A stretch of 64,000 nucleotides of DNA from Blautia parvula (GCF_020215665.1 NZ_CP084061.1:2760001-2824000); one strand, 5' to 3'; numbered from the stretch's first letter, positions 9,608 through 18,716 are shown. Program-made: numbers and translations. The notes: generated by a model not told the origin, from the letters alone.

Positions 9608-10462
9608 TTATAACTCCGGCAGTTCTTCATGATTCCTCTGTGCCAGATAATATGCATAAAAAGGAATCTCTTTTTTCATTTTCCTGTATCGGCGCTTACG
9701 CACAAGTATCTGTATTTTTTCAAAAACCTTTGGATTTCTTTTTAAAACAGACTTTATCTTGCTTTTTGTGCCATCAGCTCTGCCGGAATCACTTCTCCAC
9801 TCTCCGGCACACAGATGGACTGCATAATGTTTTCCTGACAGTGTTCCGATTTCAAAAAACTCCTTGGGATAAATAACAAAATCTTTTAAATCCTGCATCT
9901 TATTATTTAACCGGAACTCCGGATAGTGCTTCAGTATAAAATATGTATAATAATAATTGCTGGTCACATAGCCGTTCACCATGCATTTACCATCCCTCCA
10001 TTCCAAAGTCTTACCGTTTTTATTTTCTGTAAAAACAGTGGCATCATACATTTTCATCAGATTACCTATCAGCGGATTGCCTTTCTCAGCGCCAATCACT
10101 GCGGAACCCACAGAACAGTCAAAAATAAAATTTAAAAATGCCGTATGTGACAGTAATTCATCAAAAGAACGGTTTATCATTACATCTGTATCCAGATAGA
10201 TTCCTCCATATTCATAAACTGCCTTCAATCTGTAGTAATCACCGATAAACCCCAGTTTTTTTTCTGCATATGTTCTGCGGACAAATTCATTTTCATTAAA
10301 ACTGCAGTTTGTTTCATCCCAACGGATCACTTTATATCCCTTCAACTTTTTCCATGAATCCATACATGCCCGCAGTTCCTCCGGTATGGGCTTTCCTCCA
10401 AACCAGCAATAGTGTATGATTTTAGGAATCTTATTATTATTTTCTGTATGTTTTTTATCCAT
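9608..10462 (-). CDS. Glycosyltransferase, DXD sugar-binding type (GT32-like)
   Basis: The 284-residue protein begins PKIIHYCWFGGKPIPEELRACMDSW, the usual start of the GT32/Gly_transf_sug family. It has the central GDYYRLKAVYEYGGIYLDTDV motif with the DTD metal/nucleotide-sugar site. It is a cytoplasmic enzyme adding one sugar to the growing EPS repeat unit; donor and linkage cannot be read from the sequence. An AGGAGATGCATA site precedes the ATG, which overlaps the upstream gene by eight bases. Confidence 0.85.
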   Translation of the reverse strand: MDKKHTENNNKIPKIIHYCWFGGKPIPEELRACMDSWKKLKGYKVIRWDETNCSFNENEFVRRTYAEKKLGFIGDYYRLKAVYEYGGIYLDTDVMINRSFDELLSHTAFLNFIFDCSVGSAVIGAEKGNPLIGNLMKMYDATVFTENKNGKTLEWRDGKCMVNGYVTSNYYYTYFILKHYPEFRLNNKMQDLKDFVIYPKEFFEIGTLSGKHYAVHLCAGEWRSDSGRADGTKSKIKSVLKRNPKVFEKIQILVRKRRYRKMKKEIPFYAYYLAQRNHEELPEL

Positions 10463-12419
10463 TATGCATCTCCTGATAATTCCCCTGTTTTATGATCACA
10501 TCATAAAATGTATTCTTTCTGTTCACTGCTCTCTCATCAAACCTGGTATTTAATTTATGGATTCCTGTGCTGAGTTTCAAAATATCATATTTATTCCGGT
10601 TGTATGGTTCGCTGATATAGGATGCCAAAATATGAGCATCCGCCTGACTTACAACAGGCATCTCTTTGTATTCCTTTTCATAGCACTCCAATGCCATAGT
10701 CATAAATATATGAAACAGAAAATAATGCACCGGCCTGTTGTTTTCTTTCCAATAAGCATACAAAAGTTCTCTCACCAGACATATAATATTGTTGTTGGCC
10801 GTACTCTTAATAAACCAGTTATTTGTTTCCATTATTTCCGGATTAAATCCAAAATAGTAAAAACTGAACATAAACAGAGGCAGGGAATCAATATAATAAA
10901 AAAGCTTCGCGTCTGTACATAACACAGTTGCGTCAATCCAGTACCCCCCATATTTTATGAGTAATTCCAGCCTGATCAAATCGCTGAAATGAGCATTTCC
11001 GATTTTCCCCTGCTTCCGCTTATCCACAATATAATCCGGTAATACCACATAGTCATAAATATTTTCTTCGTCCACTAAGATGATCTTTTTATTCGGAAGT
11101 GATCTTCTGATGGATTCATAACACCTTTTTACAAGCAGAGGTGCCTGGTCCATTCCCTGCAGCCAGCAGATCCACACCGTTTCCGAATTTTCCTTTTTCT
11201 CTTGCTCTTCCCAATATGTATTTTGCAGTGCACGGTCCAAATACTTTTTTTTCAGTTTTTTGTAATATAGCATTCTGTGTTTTTGACCGATTATCACGTT
11301 ATACAAGAAAGTAAGCTTTCGGTCTCTGTATTTTGTTTTCTTCATAAAATAGTCATAAACAGAACCTAACAGCATTCCATCTTCCACTTTATATTTTATT
11401 TTCACTAATTTCTCACGGAGCTGCAGTCTGCTTTTTATATTGTATAAAAAATAAAGGGTTTTCTCAGCTTGGCATCGAATCAGCATTCTTGCAATTCTTT
11501 TTTTCCCCGGCAGCCTGGCATTTTGTAAAGCATTACAGAATATACTGCTTTCCGTGATCCGGCTGAGATATTTAAATTTCTTTTCTCTATCCCACTTATC
11601 ATAACAACAGATTTGTTGTATATATGCAATAACAAGACCTGCGTATATGGTATCTATTTTGTTCATCTGCGGTTCGTGGCTTGGAAATTTACAGCAGTAT
11701 TTCTGAGCCTTATTATAAAAATGAGTCGCTGCTTCAAAATAGTTTTCATGAAATGTAAAAACCAGACTTCCTGAGGTTTTTAAAAAGTAATTATAATATG
11801 CCTTTCTATTTACAGCCAGACGGTCCACCGCGGATAAAACATCTATAGAAAAAGCCATATCCTCACAAATGGAATAGGACGGATGAAATCTGATATAGCT
11901 CCTGTCCAATAAGGATTTTTTTATTAACTTATTCCACGGCGGATTTACCAGTTCCATATCAAGGATATGATTAAAATGGTTTTTAAAAAACGCATCGGAA
12001 GTTCCGCAGAAATTCTCCTTCAGCTCGTTTTCTTTTATGTGCCTTTCCTCTGTTAACAGATATCGGAAGCAGAAAAGGACAAGCTCCACATTGTTTTCTT
12101 CCGCAAGCTTCACATTATCTCCCACCGTATCGGGATCAATGGTATCATCTGCATCCACAAAGATAATATAATCACCTGTTGCCATATCCATTCCAAAGTT
12201 TCTGGCTGTACTTACTCCATGATTATCCAGAAAAAAGGCCCGGATCCTTTCATCCTTTTCCTGATACTGTTCACAAATTTTTTTTGAGCCATCATTACTT
12301 CCGTCATCCACCAGCAGTATCTCTATATTTTTGTAAGTTTGATTCAGAATACTGTTTATACAGTTTATCAAATACTTTTCCGCGTTATATATGGGAATAA
12401 CAATGCTTACTTTCTTCAT
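10455..12419 (-). CDS. Two-domain glycosyltransferase: GT2 plus capsular-polysaccharide-synthesis (GT32-like) domain
   Basis: The 654-residue protein has a GT2 N-terminal half (VSIVIPIYNAEKYLINC, LLVDDGS, IIFVDADD). The C-terminal half (from about 445) matches Caps_synth proteins (VWICWLQGMDQAPLLVKRC; NAHFSDLIRLELLIKYGGYW). Two sugar-adding steps in one chain are therefore likely. A GTG four codons upstream (12431) is possible, but the ATG at 12419 starts the MKKVSIVI motif at its usual place and has AAGGTGAG about nine bases away. The next gene overlaps by eight bases. Confidence 0.82.
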   Translation of the reverse strand: MKKVSIVIPIYNAEKYLINCINSILNQTYKNIEILLVDDGSNDGSKKICEQYQEKDERIRAFFLDNHGVSTARNFGMDMATGDYIIFVDADDTIDPDTVGDNVKLAEENNVELVLFCFRYLLTEERHIKENELKENFCGTSDAFFKNHFNHILDMELVNPPWNKLIKKSLLDRSYIRFHPSYSICEDMAFSIDVLSAVDRLAVNRKAYYNYFLKTSGSLVFTFHENYFEAATHFYNKAQKYCCKFPSHEPQMNKIDTIYAGLVIAYIQQICCYDKWDREKKFKYLSRITESSIFCNALQNARLPGKKRIARMLIRCQAEKTLYFLYNIKSRLQLREKLVKIKYKVEDGMLLGSVYDYFMKKTKYRDRKLTFLYNVIIGQKHRMLYYKKLKKKYLDRALQNTYWEEQEKKENSETVWICWLQGMDQAPLLVKRCYESIRRSLPNKKIILVDEENIYDYVVLPDYIVDKRKQGKIGNAHFSDLIRLELLIKYGGYWIDATVLCTDAKLFYYIDSLPLFMFSFYYFGFNPEIMETNNWFIKSTANNNIICLVRELLYAYWKENNRPVHYFLFHIFMTMALECYEKEYKEMPVVSQADAHILASYISEPYNRNKYDILKLSTGIHKLNTRFDERAVNRKNTFYDVIIKQGNYQEMHNG

Positions 12420-12427
12420 ATGCACTC

Positions 12428-13780
12428 TCACCTTTTCATGTATTTTGACACATTAACATTACTTCTTTTTTTTCTTGTTTCAAAATCAAGGCTACAGTAT
12501 AACGCCAGCAAAACATATAAGTATTTAAGTGTCTGCAAAGAGTCCACCCAAAACAAATTAATAAGATAGCACAGGCATCCTATCAGCAATACTTTATAAA
12601 TGGCATCTTGTCTCCGGATACTTTTTTTCACCAGCCCCGCAATAAAATAACTGATGTACAGAACAAATGCTGCTAATCCGGGATACGCATACCGGATATA
12701 TTCCGCAATATAAAAATTGTCAACAGACACGATAAAGGAACCGTTGAGCTCAGAAGAAAAAGATCTTTTTCTTCCTATTCCCAACAAAGGATTCAGCCAG
12801 TCTAAAGTAAAAATATACTTGAGCTGTTCCCTGTAATTGGCGCTGCTGCCCAATGCCTCTTTACTGGCCCCATAATGGGCTGCATAGGAGGTTCCCAGCA
12901 CTTCATCTGCCAGCGTGGTGATCTGCAGCATAATATATCTTCCGAAATCTGTATTATGAAAAATCATCAAAAATACTATGAACAAAATCAAAGCAGCAGC
13001 CATCATCAAAGTATTTTTTCTTTTACTCTCTTTACATGATACAAAAAACAGGATTACAAGTTCCAATAAAAATACCCCCAAAGTAGATCTTGATCCTGTA
13101 AAAAATACATTTGCGCACCACAAAAGCAGCAAAAATGGTCGTTTAAAAATATCAATCCGATCATTCTGCAGATCTATACAGGAAAAAGGCACCACTGAGA
13201 CGATCAGCAGTCCATAACCCAGGGAATGGACGCAGGAACTCATAATCCTGTAATGTCCGGAGCGTATGAACTGGCCGGTATAAATACCTTTGATTGTTTC
13301 CAGATAAGAAAAAGGTGAACGGCCAATTGCATATTCCACAATCCCAAGGATTGCCAGCAAATAACAAAAGGCCAAAATACAGCGGAAGGAATTGTGAAAA
13401 CCCAGAGAATACTTGAATATGTAAATTAATAAATAAAAACAATATAACTCAATAAACGGATTTAAAAAAGCATTGATATCTGCCCTCAAGATCATTGTGT
13501 ATGTAATCACCACTAAGTAGGGCAGTAATATAAGCGTGAACCTTGCCTCTTTTACCATCGTTATAAAATCATGTTTTCTGCTGTCACTGCAAAGTATCAG
13601 CAGCGTCAGAAGAACTGTCAGAATACGCAGAATTGTAAGATCAAACACAGGCAGTGGGATTCCGAAATATTGGGGCATCACAAATAAAGAGAATAAAAAC
13701 AAACCTGCCACTGCCCGAAAAATATCTTTTTCTCCTGCGTTTTTTATATATTTACTTCCTGTTTCATATGATCCTGTCAT
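12428..13780 (-). CDS. Wzy-type EPS polymerase / O-antigen ligase-like protein
   Basis: The 450-residue protein has about ten hydrophobic segments and a large hydrophilic loop in the last third (about residues 285-360), containing LDWLNPLLGIGRKRSF, the region expected in Wzy/WaaL-like enzymes. It should join lipid-linked repeat units on the outer face of the membrane after Wzx flips them. Sequence conservation in this family is low, so the call rests on topology and on the flippase, priming transferase and Wzc homologue in the same locus. The ribosome binding site is weak. Confidence 0.75.
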   Translation of the reverse strand: MTGSYETGSKYIKNAGEKDIFRAVAGLFLFSLFVMPQYFGIPLPVFDLTILRILTVLLTLLILCSDSRKHDFITMVKEARFTLILLPYLVVITYTMILRADINAFLNPFIELYCFYLLIYIFKYSLGFHNSFRCILAFCYLLAILGIVEYAIGRSPFSYLETIKGIYTGQFIRSGHYRIMSSCVHSLGYGLLIVSVVPFSCIDLQNDRIDIFKRPFLLLLWCANVFFTGSRSTLGVFLLELVILFFVSCKESKRKNTLMMAAALILFIVFLMIFHNTDFGRYIMLQITTLADEVLGTSYAAHYGASKEALGSSANYREQLKYIFTLDWLNPLLGIGRKRSFSSELNGSFIVSVDNFYIAEYIRYAYPGLAAFVLYISYFIAGLVKKSIRRQDAIYKVLLIGCLCYLINLFWVDSLQTLKYLYVLLALYCSLDFETRKKRSNVNVSKYMKR

Positions 13781-13795
13781 AACCCAAACCCATTT

Positions 13796-14725
13796 TCAGC
13801 CTTTCAGCGCCATATACAGTTCCACTGGTATGGCACGTCTTTTGTGGTAGCAAGCAGAATATCTCAATGTCAAAGGTATGATATTCCAGTACTTTCTGTT
13901 TTGAAGAAGTTCAATTCTAAGCCTGGATGCATAGATATTTTTTTTCAGAATACGGATCTTCTTTTTCTCCAGTCCCATATTTTCCGCAAATCTCAGTGCC
14001 GCCTGACTGCCGACTAGATATTCATTTAAAAATTGCAGACGCTTTGTGATTTCTCTCATTTTACCCAGAGAAACATTGGCATCGTGGATCCGTCTTTTTA
14101 ATGTGCTGGCATGATATATATACAGACCGTCCATGCAAAGAGCCAGCTTCCATACATACTCATCATGAGCCCATCCCTTATGCCAGTAGGGTTCTATGAT
14201 CTGCAGAAAGGTTCTGCGCATACACATTGTACATCCCTGGCAGCCAATAAACACAGACTTTGGTGTAAAAGAAACCTTCTCCAGGGATTTGTCATTTTTA
14301 AACTGTTTCAACTCCCATTTCTGTGGAGAAAGGGCATCCGGTGAATCCAAAAAGATCTCAAATTCTGAACAGAGAAGCTGAATCTCCTGGTTCTTTTCTA
14401 AAATGTGCACCATCTCGGCAACCCGTTCCGGAAGCCAGATGTCGTCCTGATCGCAAAAGAAAACCACATCTCCTGAAGTCTTTCGCACAGCGCCTATAAA
14501 ATTTGACGCATATCCCACATTCTGCGTATTCACCTCCACCCTCCAGGTATCCTGCAGGTGCTTTCTGGCAATAAAATCTTCTGCCAGTTCTGCTGTCCTG
14601 TCAGAAGACCGGTCATCACAGATAATGACTTCATCTACAGGTCTGGTCTGAGACAGAATAGATGCAAGCTGTTCTTCTATAAATTTTTCACCGTTAAAGG
14701 CTGCCATTGCAACTGATACCTTCAT
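13796..14725 (-). CDS. GT2 glycosyltransferase (rhamnosyltransferase-like)
   Basis: The 309-residue protein starts MKVSVAMAAFNGEKFIEEQL, with VIICDDRSSDRT and the VVFFCDQDDIWLPERV motif typical of the rhamnosyltransferase-like branch of GT2. It is a cytosolic enzyme extending the EPS repeat unit. The rhamnosidase elsewhere in the window does not prove a rhamnose donor, so the sugar remains open. It lies four bases after the previous glycosyltransferase gene. Confidence 0.85.
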   Translation of the reverse strand: MKVSVAMAAFNGEKFIEEQLASILSQTRPVDEVIICDDRSSDRTAELAEDFIARKHLQDTWRVEVNTQNVGYASNFIGAVRKTSGDVVFFCDQDDIWLPERVAEMVHILEKNQEIQLLCSEFEIFLDSPDALSPQKWELKQFKNDKSLEKVSFTPKSVFIGCQGCTMCMRRTFLQIIEPYWHKGWAHDEYVWKLALCMDGLYIYHASTLKRRIHDANVSLGKMREITKRLQFLNEYLVGSQAALRFAENMGLEKKKIRILKKNIYASRLRIELLQNRKYWNIIPLTLRYSACYHKRRAIPVELYMALKG

Positions 14726-14728
14726 TTG

Positions 14729-15706
14729 TTATCCTTTCATCACATGTCCTAAAATTTTTCCTATGTATTTGCTGTTTCTGCGGTTTATATGTTTTATATA
14801 CCAACCTGTCTTTCCTGTGAAATAAGGATTCTTTTTATATTCCGGAAATTTTTCAGAAACAAAGCAAAAGGTTCTGTCCAGCAGTTCCTTTTCAAGCGCG
14901 GCATCCTTCACCCTGCCGATCCTGCTCAGAGAACTGCAGAATAATATTTTCGTGCAGAAATACTCCAGTTCCTTTTCAAACTGCTCATAAAAACCATATC
15001 TTCTGTAAAAATCCAGGATATCCTGCAATACACAAAAAATATCTGCAACTTTTTTATTTTTATTTACATTCATGGTAGATGTATTCCGAAGAAAATAATA
15101 GACCAGACGTTCATCCAAATAGGCAGATTTCAACACATAAGGAATCGTTTTGATGTAAAAAGATGTATCTTCGTAAATAAGTCCTTCCGGGAAATCAAGT
15201 CCCGGGCGCAGAAGTATTTCTCTTAAATATAACTTGTTCCAGGGTGATACCTGAGGATCTATAAACATATCCCTCCTGTTTGCGTGCTGACGGATATTTC
15301 CCCGGGTGTGCAGTTCTTTATTTCCCTTTTCTGTCTCCTGTATATAATGATAATGGCATTCCACCATATGGCATTTTCTTTCCTCGGCCAGAAGATACAT
15401 TTTCTCAAACATGGATACATCTACACAGTCATCCGAATCTGCAAATCCAATATATTTTCCTCTGCTGGCTCTGATGCCCATATTCCTGGCTGCTGCCTGA
15501 CCTTCGTTTTCTTTTGTGATGATACGGATTTTATCCCCGTATATACCGGCATATTTTTTGAGAACTGCCGGGGAATGGTCTGTAGAGCCATCATCTACCG
15601 CTATGATTTCCAAGTCCTCCAAAGTCTGGTTTACTAACGCATCCAGGCATCGCGGCAGATATTTTTCCGTATTATATACAGGCAGGATCACACTTACCTT
15701 TGCCAT
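14729..15706 (-). CDS. GT2 glycosyltransferase
   Basis: The 325-residue protein begins MAKVSVILPVYNTEKYLPRCL, with AVDDGSTDHSP and the FADSDDCVD metal site. It is a family 2 enzyme of EPS repeat-unit assembly. The frame extends upstream to 15769, but the ATG at 15706 starts exactly at the conserved strand, follows AGAGAAAAG, and avoids a long overlap with the Wzc-like gene ending at 15726. Acceptor and donor are unknown. Confidence 0.87.
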   Translation of the reverse strand: MAKVSVILPVYNTEKYLPRCLDALVNQTLEDLEIIAVDDGSTDHSPAVLKKYAGIYGDKIRIITKENEGQAAARNMGIRASRGKYIGFADSDDCVDVSMFEKMYLLAEERKCHMVECHYHYIQETEKGNKELHTRGNIRQHANRRDMFIDPQVSPWNKLYLREILLRPGLDFPEGLIYEDTSFYIKTIPYVLKSAYLDERLVYYFLRNTSTMNVNKNKKVADIFCVLQDILDFYRRYGFYEQFEKELEYFCTKILFCSSLSRIGRVKDAALEKELLDRTFCFVSEKFPEYKKNPYFTGKTGWYIKHINRRNSKYIGKILGHVMKG

Positions 15707-15725
15707 AATCTTTTCTCTGTCCCCA

Positions 15726-17114
15726 TTATTTCTTTTTTTCATATTCGTTGTTGTAATGCCTGTATTCATAATCCGGTGATTTGGCCGAAATGCCGTTATA
15801 AATAAAACCGCCTATGTTGGCATCCAGGGCTTCCAGTTTCCGCACCACTTTTTCTTCACGGTCGAATTTTGTCATCATTTCCCGCACAATCAGTATAAAT
15901 GCTGTAGCTGCTTTCGCCATAGACAGGGCATCCGATACAATTCCGATAGGCGGTGTATCTATAAATATTACATCATACTTTTTCTTACACTCCTGCAGAA
16001 GCTGATACCATTGATCACCTGCAAGTAATTCTGCGGGGTTTGGGGGAATACTGCCGGCAAGGATCAGATCCATATTGGCATCAACAGAAACAATTTCCAG
16101 CCGTTCCACAATGCCGGCCAGATACTGGCTCAATCCGGTTTCTGTATTTACCTTTAGAATTTGTCCCATAACACTTTTTCTCATATCCGCGTCTATGAGC
16201 AGAACTTTTTTTCCAAGATTGGAATAGGATTTTGCCACATTAAATGCGTTCAATGTTTTCCCTTCATTGACATCTGCACTTGTGACTGCATATACCGGAC
16301 ATTTTTCACCCCGCCTTGTAAACAACAGGTTTGCCCGGATATTGCTGTAAGCTTCCTTTAAATGAAAAGAGCTCTTTTCGTTTAAATATACATCTGCTTT
16401 TTCGCCTTCTTTTTCAGATAAAATCTGAGGAACCGTTCCGAGAATTGGAATTGTAAAGAGATTTTCAATTTCATAAAGCCTTCTGATGGTAGTATTCAGC
16501 ATCCCTTTTATCAGAAAACATACGGCTGCCAGAAAGAATCCTGCCGCTCCGCCCAGAAGTGCATATTTTACCACACTGGTTGAGGCATATGGGACAGTAG
16601 GAAGCTCCGCTTCATCAAGGACTTCAATTCCTCCTGATTTTACTACGCTGATAATTTCATCCGGTGCCAGCTTTCCTATGGTGTTTGCTATATTCATGGC
16701 ATTCTCAGGGCTGCTGTCATAAACGCTTACATGAAATACCGCCGTATTCTCTACAGCGGTAGCACCAATCTCTCCTCTCAGCCTTCCGATACTATATTCC
16801 TTCAGACCTGTCTCTTCCATAACAGCCTTTAAAAAGCGGTTGCTTCCGATGATCTGCATATAACTGTCCAGAAGCCCTTTAGCCTGAGTCATCTCATTAC
16901 TGCTTATATTCACTCCAGTATCTGTTACATAATCCGGACTGCTGTATACATAAAAGGAAATTTTCGCCATATAAGTGGTATTTTGCTTCCATGCTGCCAA
17001 AATCCCTCCTCCCGCAGCCAGCAGTAAAGCTGCCAGAATCATATATTTAATCCTGGACTTCATGATCCAGAATATTTTTTCCAAATTGAAATTTGTCAGT
17101 ATTATCTTGAACAC
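15726..17114 (-). CDS. Wzc-type chain-length determinant fused to BY-kinase
   Basis: The 462-residue protein carries both halves in one chain. Residues 1-205 are a Wzz-like domain with membrane segments at about 23-41 and 184-204. Residues 250-445 are a bacterial tyrosine kinase: Walker A SADVNEGKT (279-287, with Val-Asn where Pro or Gly is usual), A' LLIDADMR (305-312) and Walker B VIFIDTPP. The tail has four tyrosines within about ten residues (YEYRHYNNEY), the usual autophosphorylation cluster. Bacillota generally split these into two proteins, so the fusion is notable. No cognate phosphatase gene is in the window. The GTG start has a strong GGAGGGTAAAA site. Confidence 0.88.
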   Translation of the reverse strand: MFKIILTNFNLEKIFWIMKSRIKYMILAALLLAAGGGILAAWKQNTTYMAKISFYVYSSPDYVTDTGVNISSNEMTQAKGLLDSYMQIIGSNRFLKAVMEETGLKEYSIGRLRGEIGATAVENTAVFHVSVYDSSPENAMNIANTIGKLAPDEIISVVKSGGIEVLDEAELPTVPYASTSVVKYALLGGAAGFFLAAVCFLIKGMLNTTIRRLYEIENLFTIPILGTVPQILSEKEGEKADVYLNEKSSFHLKEAYSNIRANLLFTRRGEKCPVYAVTSADVNEGKTLNAFNVAKSYSNLGKKVLLIDADMRKSVMGQILKVNTETGLSQYLAGIVERLEIVSVDANMDLILAGSIPPNPAELLAGDQWYQLLQECKKKYDVIFIDTPPIGIVSDALSMAKAATAFILIVREMMTKFDREEKVVRKLEALDANIGGFIYNGISAKSPDYEYRHYNNEYEKKK

Positions 17115-17159
17115 TTTTACCCTCCTCAGTGTGATCGTTTGATCATTCTTTTTTATGTC

Positions 17160-18125
17160 TCAATCCGGCTTTCCGTTCAAATCTTCCATAATCCTGACGA
17201 TAAGTTCTCTCTGCCGATCTGTTGTCATTCCTTCTGTCGGTCTCACCATTCTGAATATTCTTAGCTGCTTTGCAGCCTGCAGACATTCCGTCATCATTTC
17301 AGGCGTAAACCCCATTCTCTTATAAGAAGTTTTCTTATAGAGACTTTCTGTTACCAGATTCAGTTTTTCTCCCCCCATGATCTCTTCTGCACAAACCTCA
17401 GAAACCGTTCCTGCCTGCAGGATCACCAGAACATGAGCCAAAACCCGTTCTTCCATACAGGAGTCTTTCATGCACAATCCATACTTTTCCCTGCCGCCGT
17501 CCGGAATCCGTATCAGCTGCGCTTTGCTGATACCCTGCTTCTTAACCACGTCCTCACAGAGACGCCTCAGTGGATACGCGCCGATTCCGTATATAACTCC
17601 GTTTTCTTCCTCCATAACAACTGCATCATCAGAAACAAATGAAAAGCCATGCTGTAAAAGCGCATCTGTCAGCGTGGATTTTCCACTTCCGCTCTCCCCG
17701 CTGATGATCAGAAGTTTGTTTTTATATTCCAGCCCGCTTCCGTGAAGGACGATTTTTTCTCTCTGTATCAGGAGTATGGTCATACACATATTGAGAATCC
17801 ACTGTTCCAACTGATATATATCAAGTTCTGCTGTCTTATGATATTCAATTTTCCTGCCCCGGGTTATTCTGAACAAGCCCACCGAAAAGACATATAAGAG
17901 ACTGCACTCTCTGGCAAGCTTCTGCATCATCCATGCCTGCTTTCCCTCTTTGTCCACAGATACCTGCACCTGCGTTTCCTTGTATGCCTCTGCCTTACCA
18001 TACTCTTCTGTCAGGTCAGCCCTTACGATCTCTGCCTCTGTCTCACTGTCATCGGAAAGCTGAAACGTGGAAGGCAGTTCTATTTCTGAATAAACATTCA
18101 AACCATATATTTTATATTTTGCCAT
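17160..18125 (-). CDS. HPr-kinase-like enzyme of the lasso-peptide cluster
   Basis: The 321-residue protein has a C-terminal HPr-kinase-like P-loop: ISGESGSGKSTL with the P-loop at 143-151, and FVSDDAVV (SDDA at 165-168), plus IYGIGAYPLRR. It lacks the N-terminal domain order of true HprK/P. Homologues in paeninodin-type clusters phosphorylate the C-terminal Ser of the lasso precursor. Here both precursors have a Ser close to the C-terminus (second and third from the end), so a similar role is plausible but unproven. It follows precursor 2 by about 96 bases, across a hairpin. Confidence 0.83.
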   Translation of the reverse strand: MAKYKIYGLNVYSEIELPSTFQLSDDSETEAEIVRADLTEEYGKAEAYKETQVQVSVDKEGKQAWMMQKLARECSLLYVFSVGLFRITRGRKIEYHKTAELDIYQLEQWILNMCMTILLIQREKIVLHGSGLEYKNKLLIISGESGSGKSTLTDALLQHGFSFVSDDAVVMEEENGVIYGIGAYPLRRLCEDVVKKQGISKAQLIRIPDGGREKYGLCMKDSCMEERVLAHVLVILQAGTVSEVCAEEIMGGEKLNLVTESLYKKTSYKRMGFTPEMMTECLQAAKQLRIFRMVRPTEGMTTDRQRELIVRIMEDLNGKPD

Positions 18126-18168
18126 CGTATATTCTTCACTTTATCTCTGATTTTCTGTCGTATAATAC

Positions 18169-18200
18169 AAAATGACTGATGTGCACTCACCAGTCATTTT
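18169..18200 (-). terminator. Hairpin after precursor 2
   Basis: Ten-base perfect arms (AAAATGACTG and CAGTCATTTT) with a 12-base loop lie just past the precursor 2 stop. The run after the stem (TTTTGTATT, minus strand) is moderately U-rich, so termination may be partial, letting some transcripts run into the kinase and EPS genes. Confidence 0.65.
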
Positions 18201-18221
18201 TTCATTTTTATTCACATACAC

Positions 18222-18392
18222 TCAAGCTGATGTATTATTTTCTCCATATGACTGCTCCCACCCAATCACTTCCCCATTCGGTCCTATTACAGCAGTTTTA
18301 TCACTATCTGGCATTTTGGGATTTTGGGGACCAAAAGCTGTTTCTTTTACATCCAACACTTCCATATCTGGCCTAACCCATGATTCTTTCAT
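18222..18392 (-). CDS. Lasso precursor peptide 2
   Basis: A 56-residue ORF with a very strong GGAGGAGG site. The leader (MKESWVRPDMEVLDVKETA) has the lasso recognition pattern: an aromatic residue (Trp5), Pro8, a hydrophobic residue at 10, and Thr18 near the cut site; its EVLDVK run also occurs in the paeninodin leader. The likely core starts at Gly21 (GPQNPKMPD), with Asp29 as ring acceptor giving a nine-residue ring, and a long tail to residue 56 ending NNTSA. With the usual Thr at -2, the core would instead start at Phe20 and Asp would be residue 10, so the cut site is uncertain. The sibling at 18546-18716 has the same length and pattern. Confidence 0.85.
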   Translation of the reverse strand: MKESWVRPDMEVLDVKETAFGPQNPKMPDSDKTAVIGPNGEVIGWEQSYGENNTSA

Positions 18393-18421
18393 AGCGATAA
18401 CCTCCTCCTTTTATATGTTAC

Positions 18422-18450
18422 ATCATATGCTCATTACAGATATGATTCAA
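18422..18450 (-). promoter_or_regulatory. Promoter of precursor 2
   Basis: On the minus strand TTGAAT (18450-18445), a 17-base spacer and TATGAT (18427-18422) lie about 30 bases before the ATG. This is a good sigma-A type match and implies separate transcription of precursor 2. Confidence 0.6.
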
Positions 18451-18485
18451 GTTTTCTATCAATATTGTTAGATTTACTTTTTTAA

Positions 18486-18523
18486 AAAAGAATGACCCCC
18501 TGTAGTCCAGCAGTCATTCTTTT
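18486..18523 (-). terminator. Intrinsic terminator between the two precursor genes
   Basis: Perfect 11-base arms (AAAAGAATGAC / GTCATTCTTTT) with a 16-base loop are followed on the minus strand by a T-rich run (TTCTTTTTTAAAA). It would end the precursor 1 transcript. Its stem core (AATGACTG...) resembles the hairpin after precursor 2, so gene and terminator were probably duplicated together. Confidence 0.75.
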
Positions 18524-18545
18524 ACTAAAATACATTATACTGAAA

Positions 18546-18716
18546 TTAAAGAGATGCAGCAGCCTCACCGAATTCCTGTTTCCATCCTAAAATGTTTCCC
18601 TGATCATCTGTCACTGCAGTTTTTTCTGAATCAGGGTTGTTTGGATTCATTACGCCAAAGGCTGTTTCCTTTACGTCCAGAACATCTACATCTGGTATTA
18701 TCCATGTTTTTCTCAT
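18546..18716 (-). CDS. Lasso precursor peptide 1
   Basis: A 56-residue ORF with an ideal GGAGGTGAC site. The leader (MRKTWIIPDVDVLDVKETA) shares Trp5, Pro8 and VLDVKETAF with precursor 2. The proposed core begins GVMNPNNPD (Gly21 to Asp29), then SEKTAV, and the tail ends GWKQEFGEAAASL. Positions identical in both peptides are TAFG, NP, PDS, KTAV, a Gly, GW, Gln, and GE, so selection acts on the tail as well as the ring. A 36-residue core is longer than the well-known lasso peptides (about 15-26), so later trimming or an atypical product is possible. It lies 47 bases after the C-protein gene, with its own promoter. Confidence 0.85.
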   Translation of the reverse strand: MRKTWIIPDVDVLDVKETAFGVMNPNNPDSEKTAVTDDQGNILGWKQEFGEAAASL

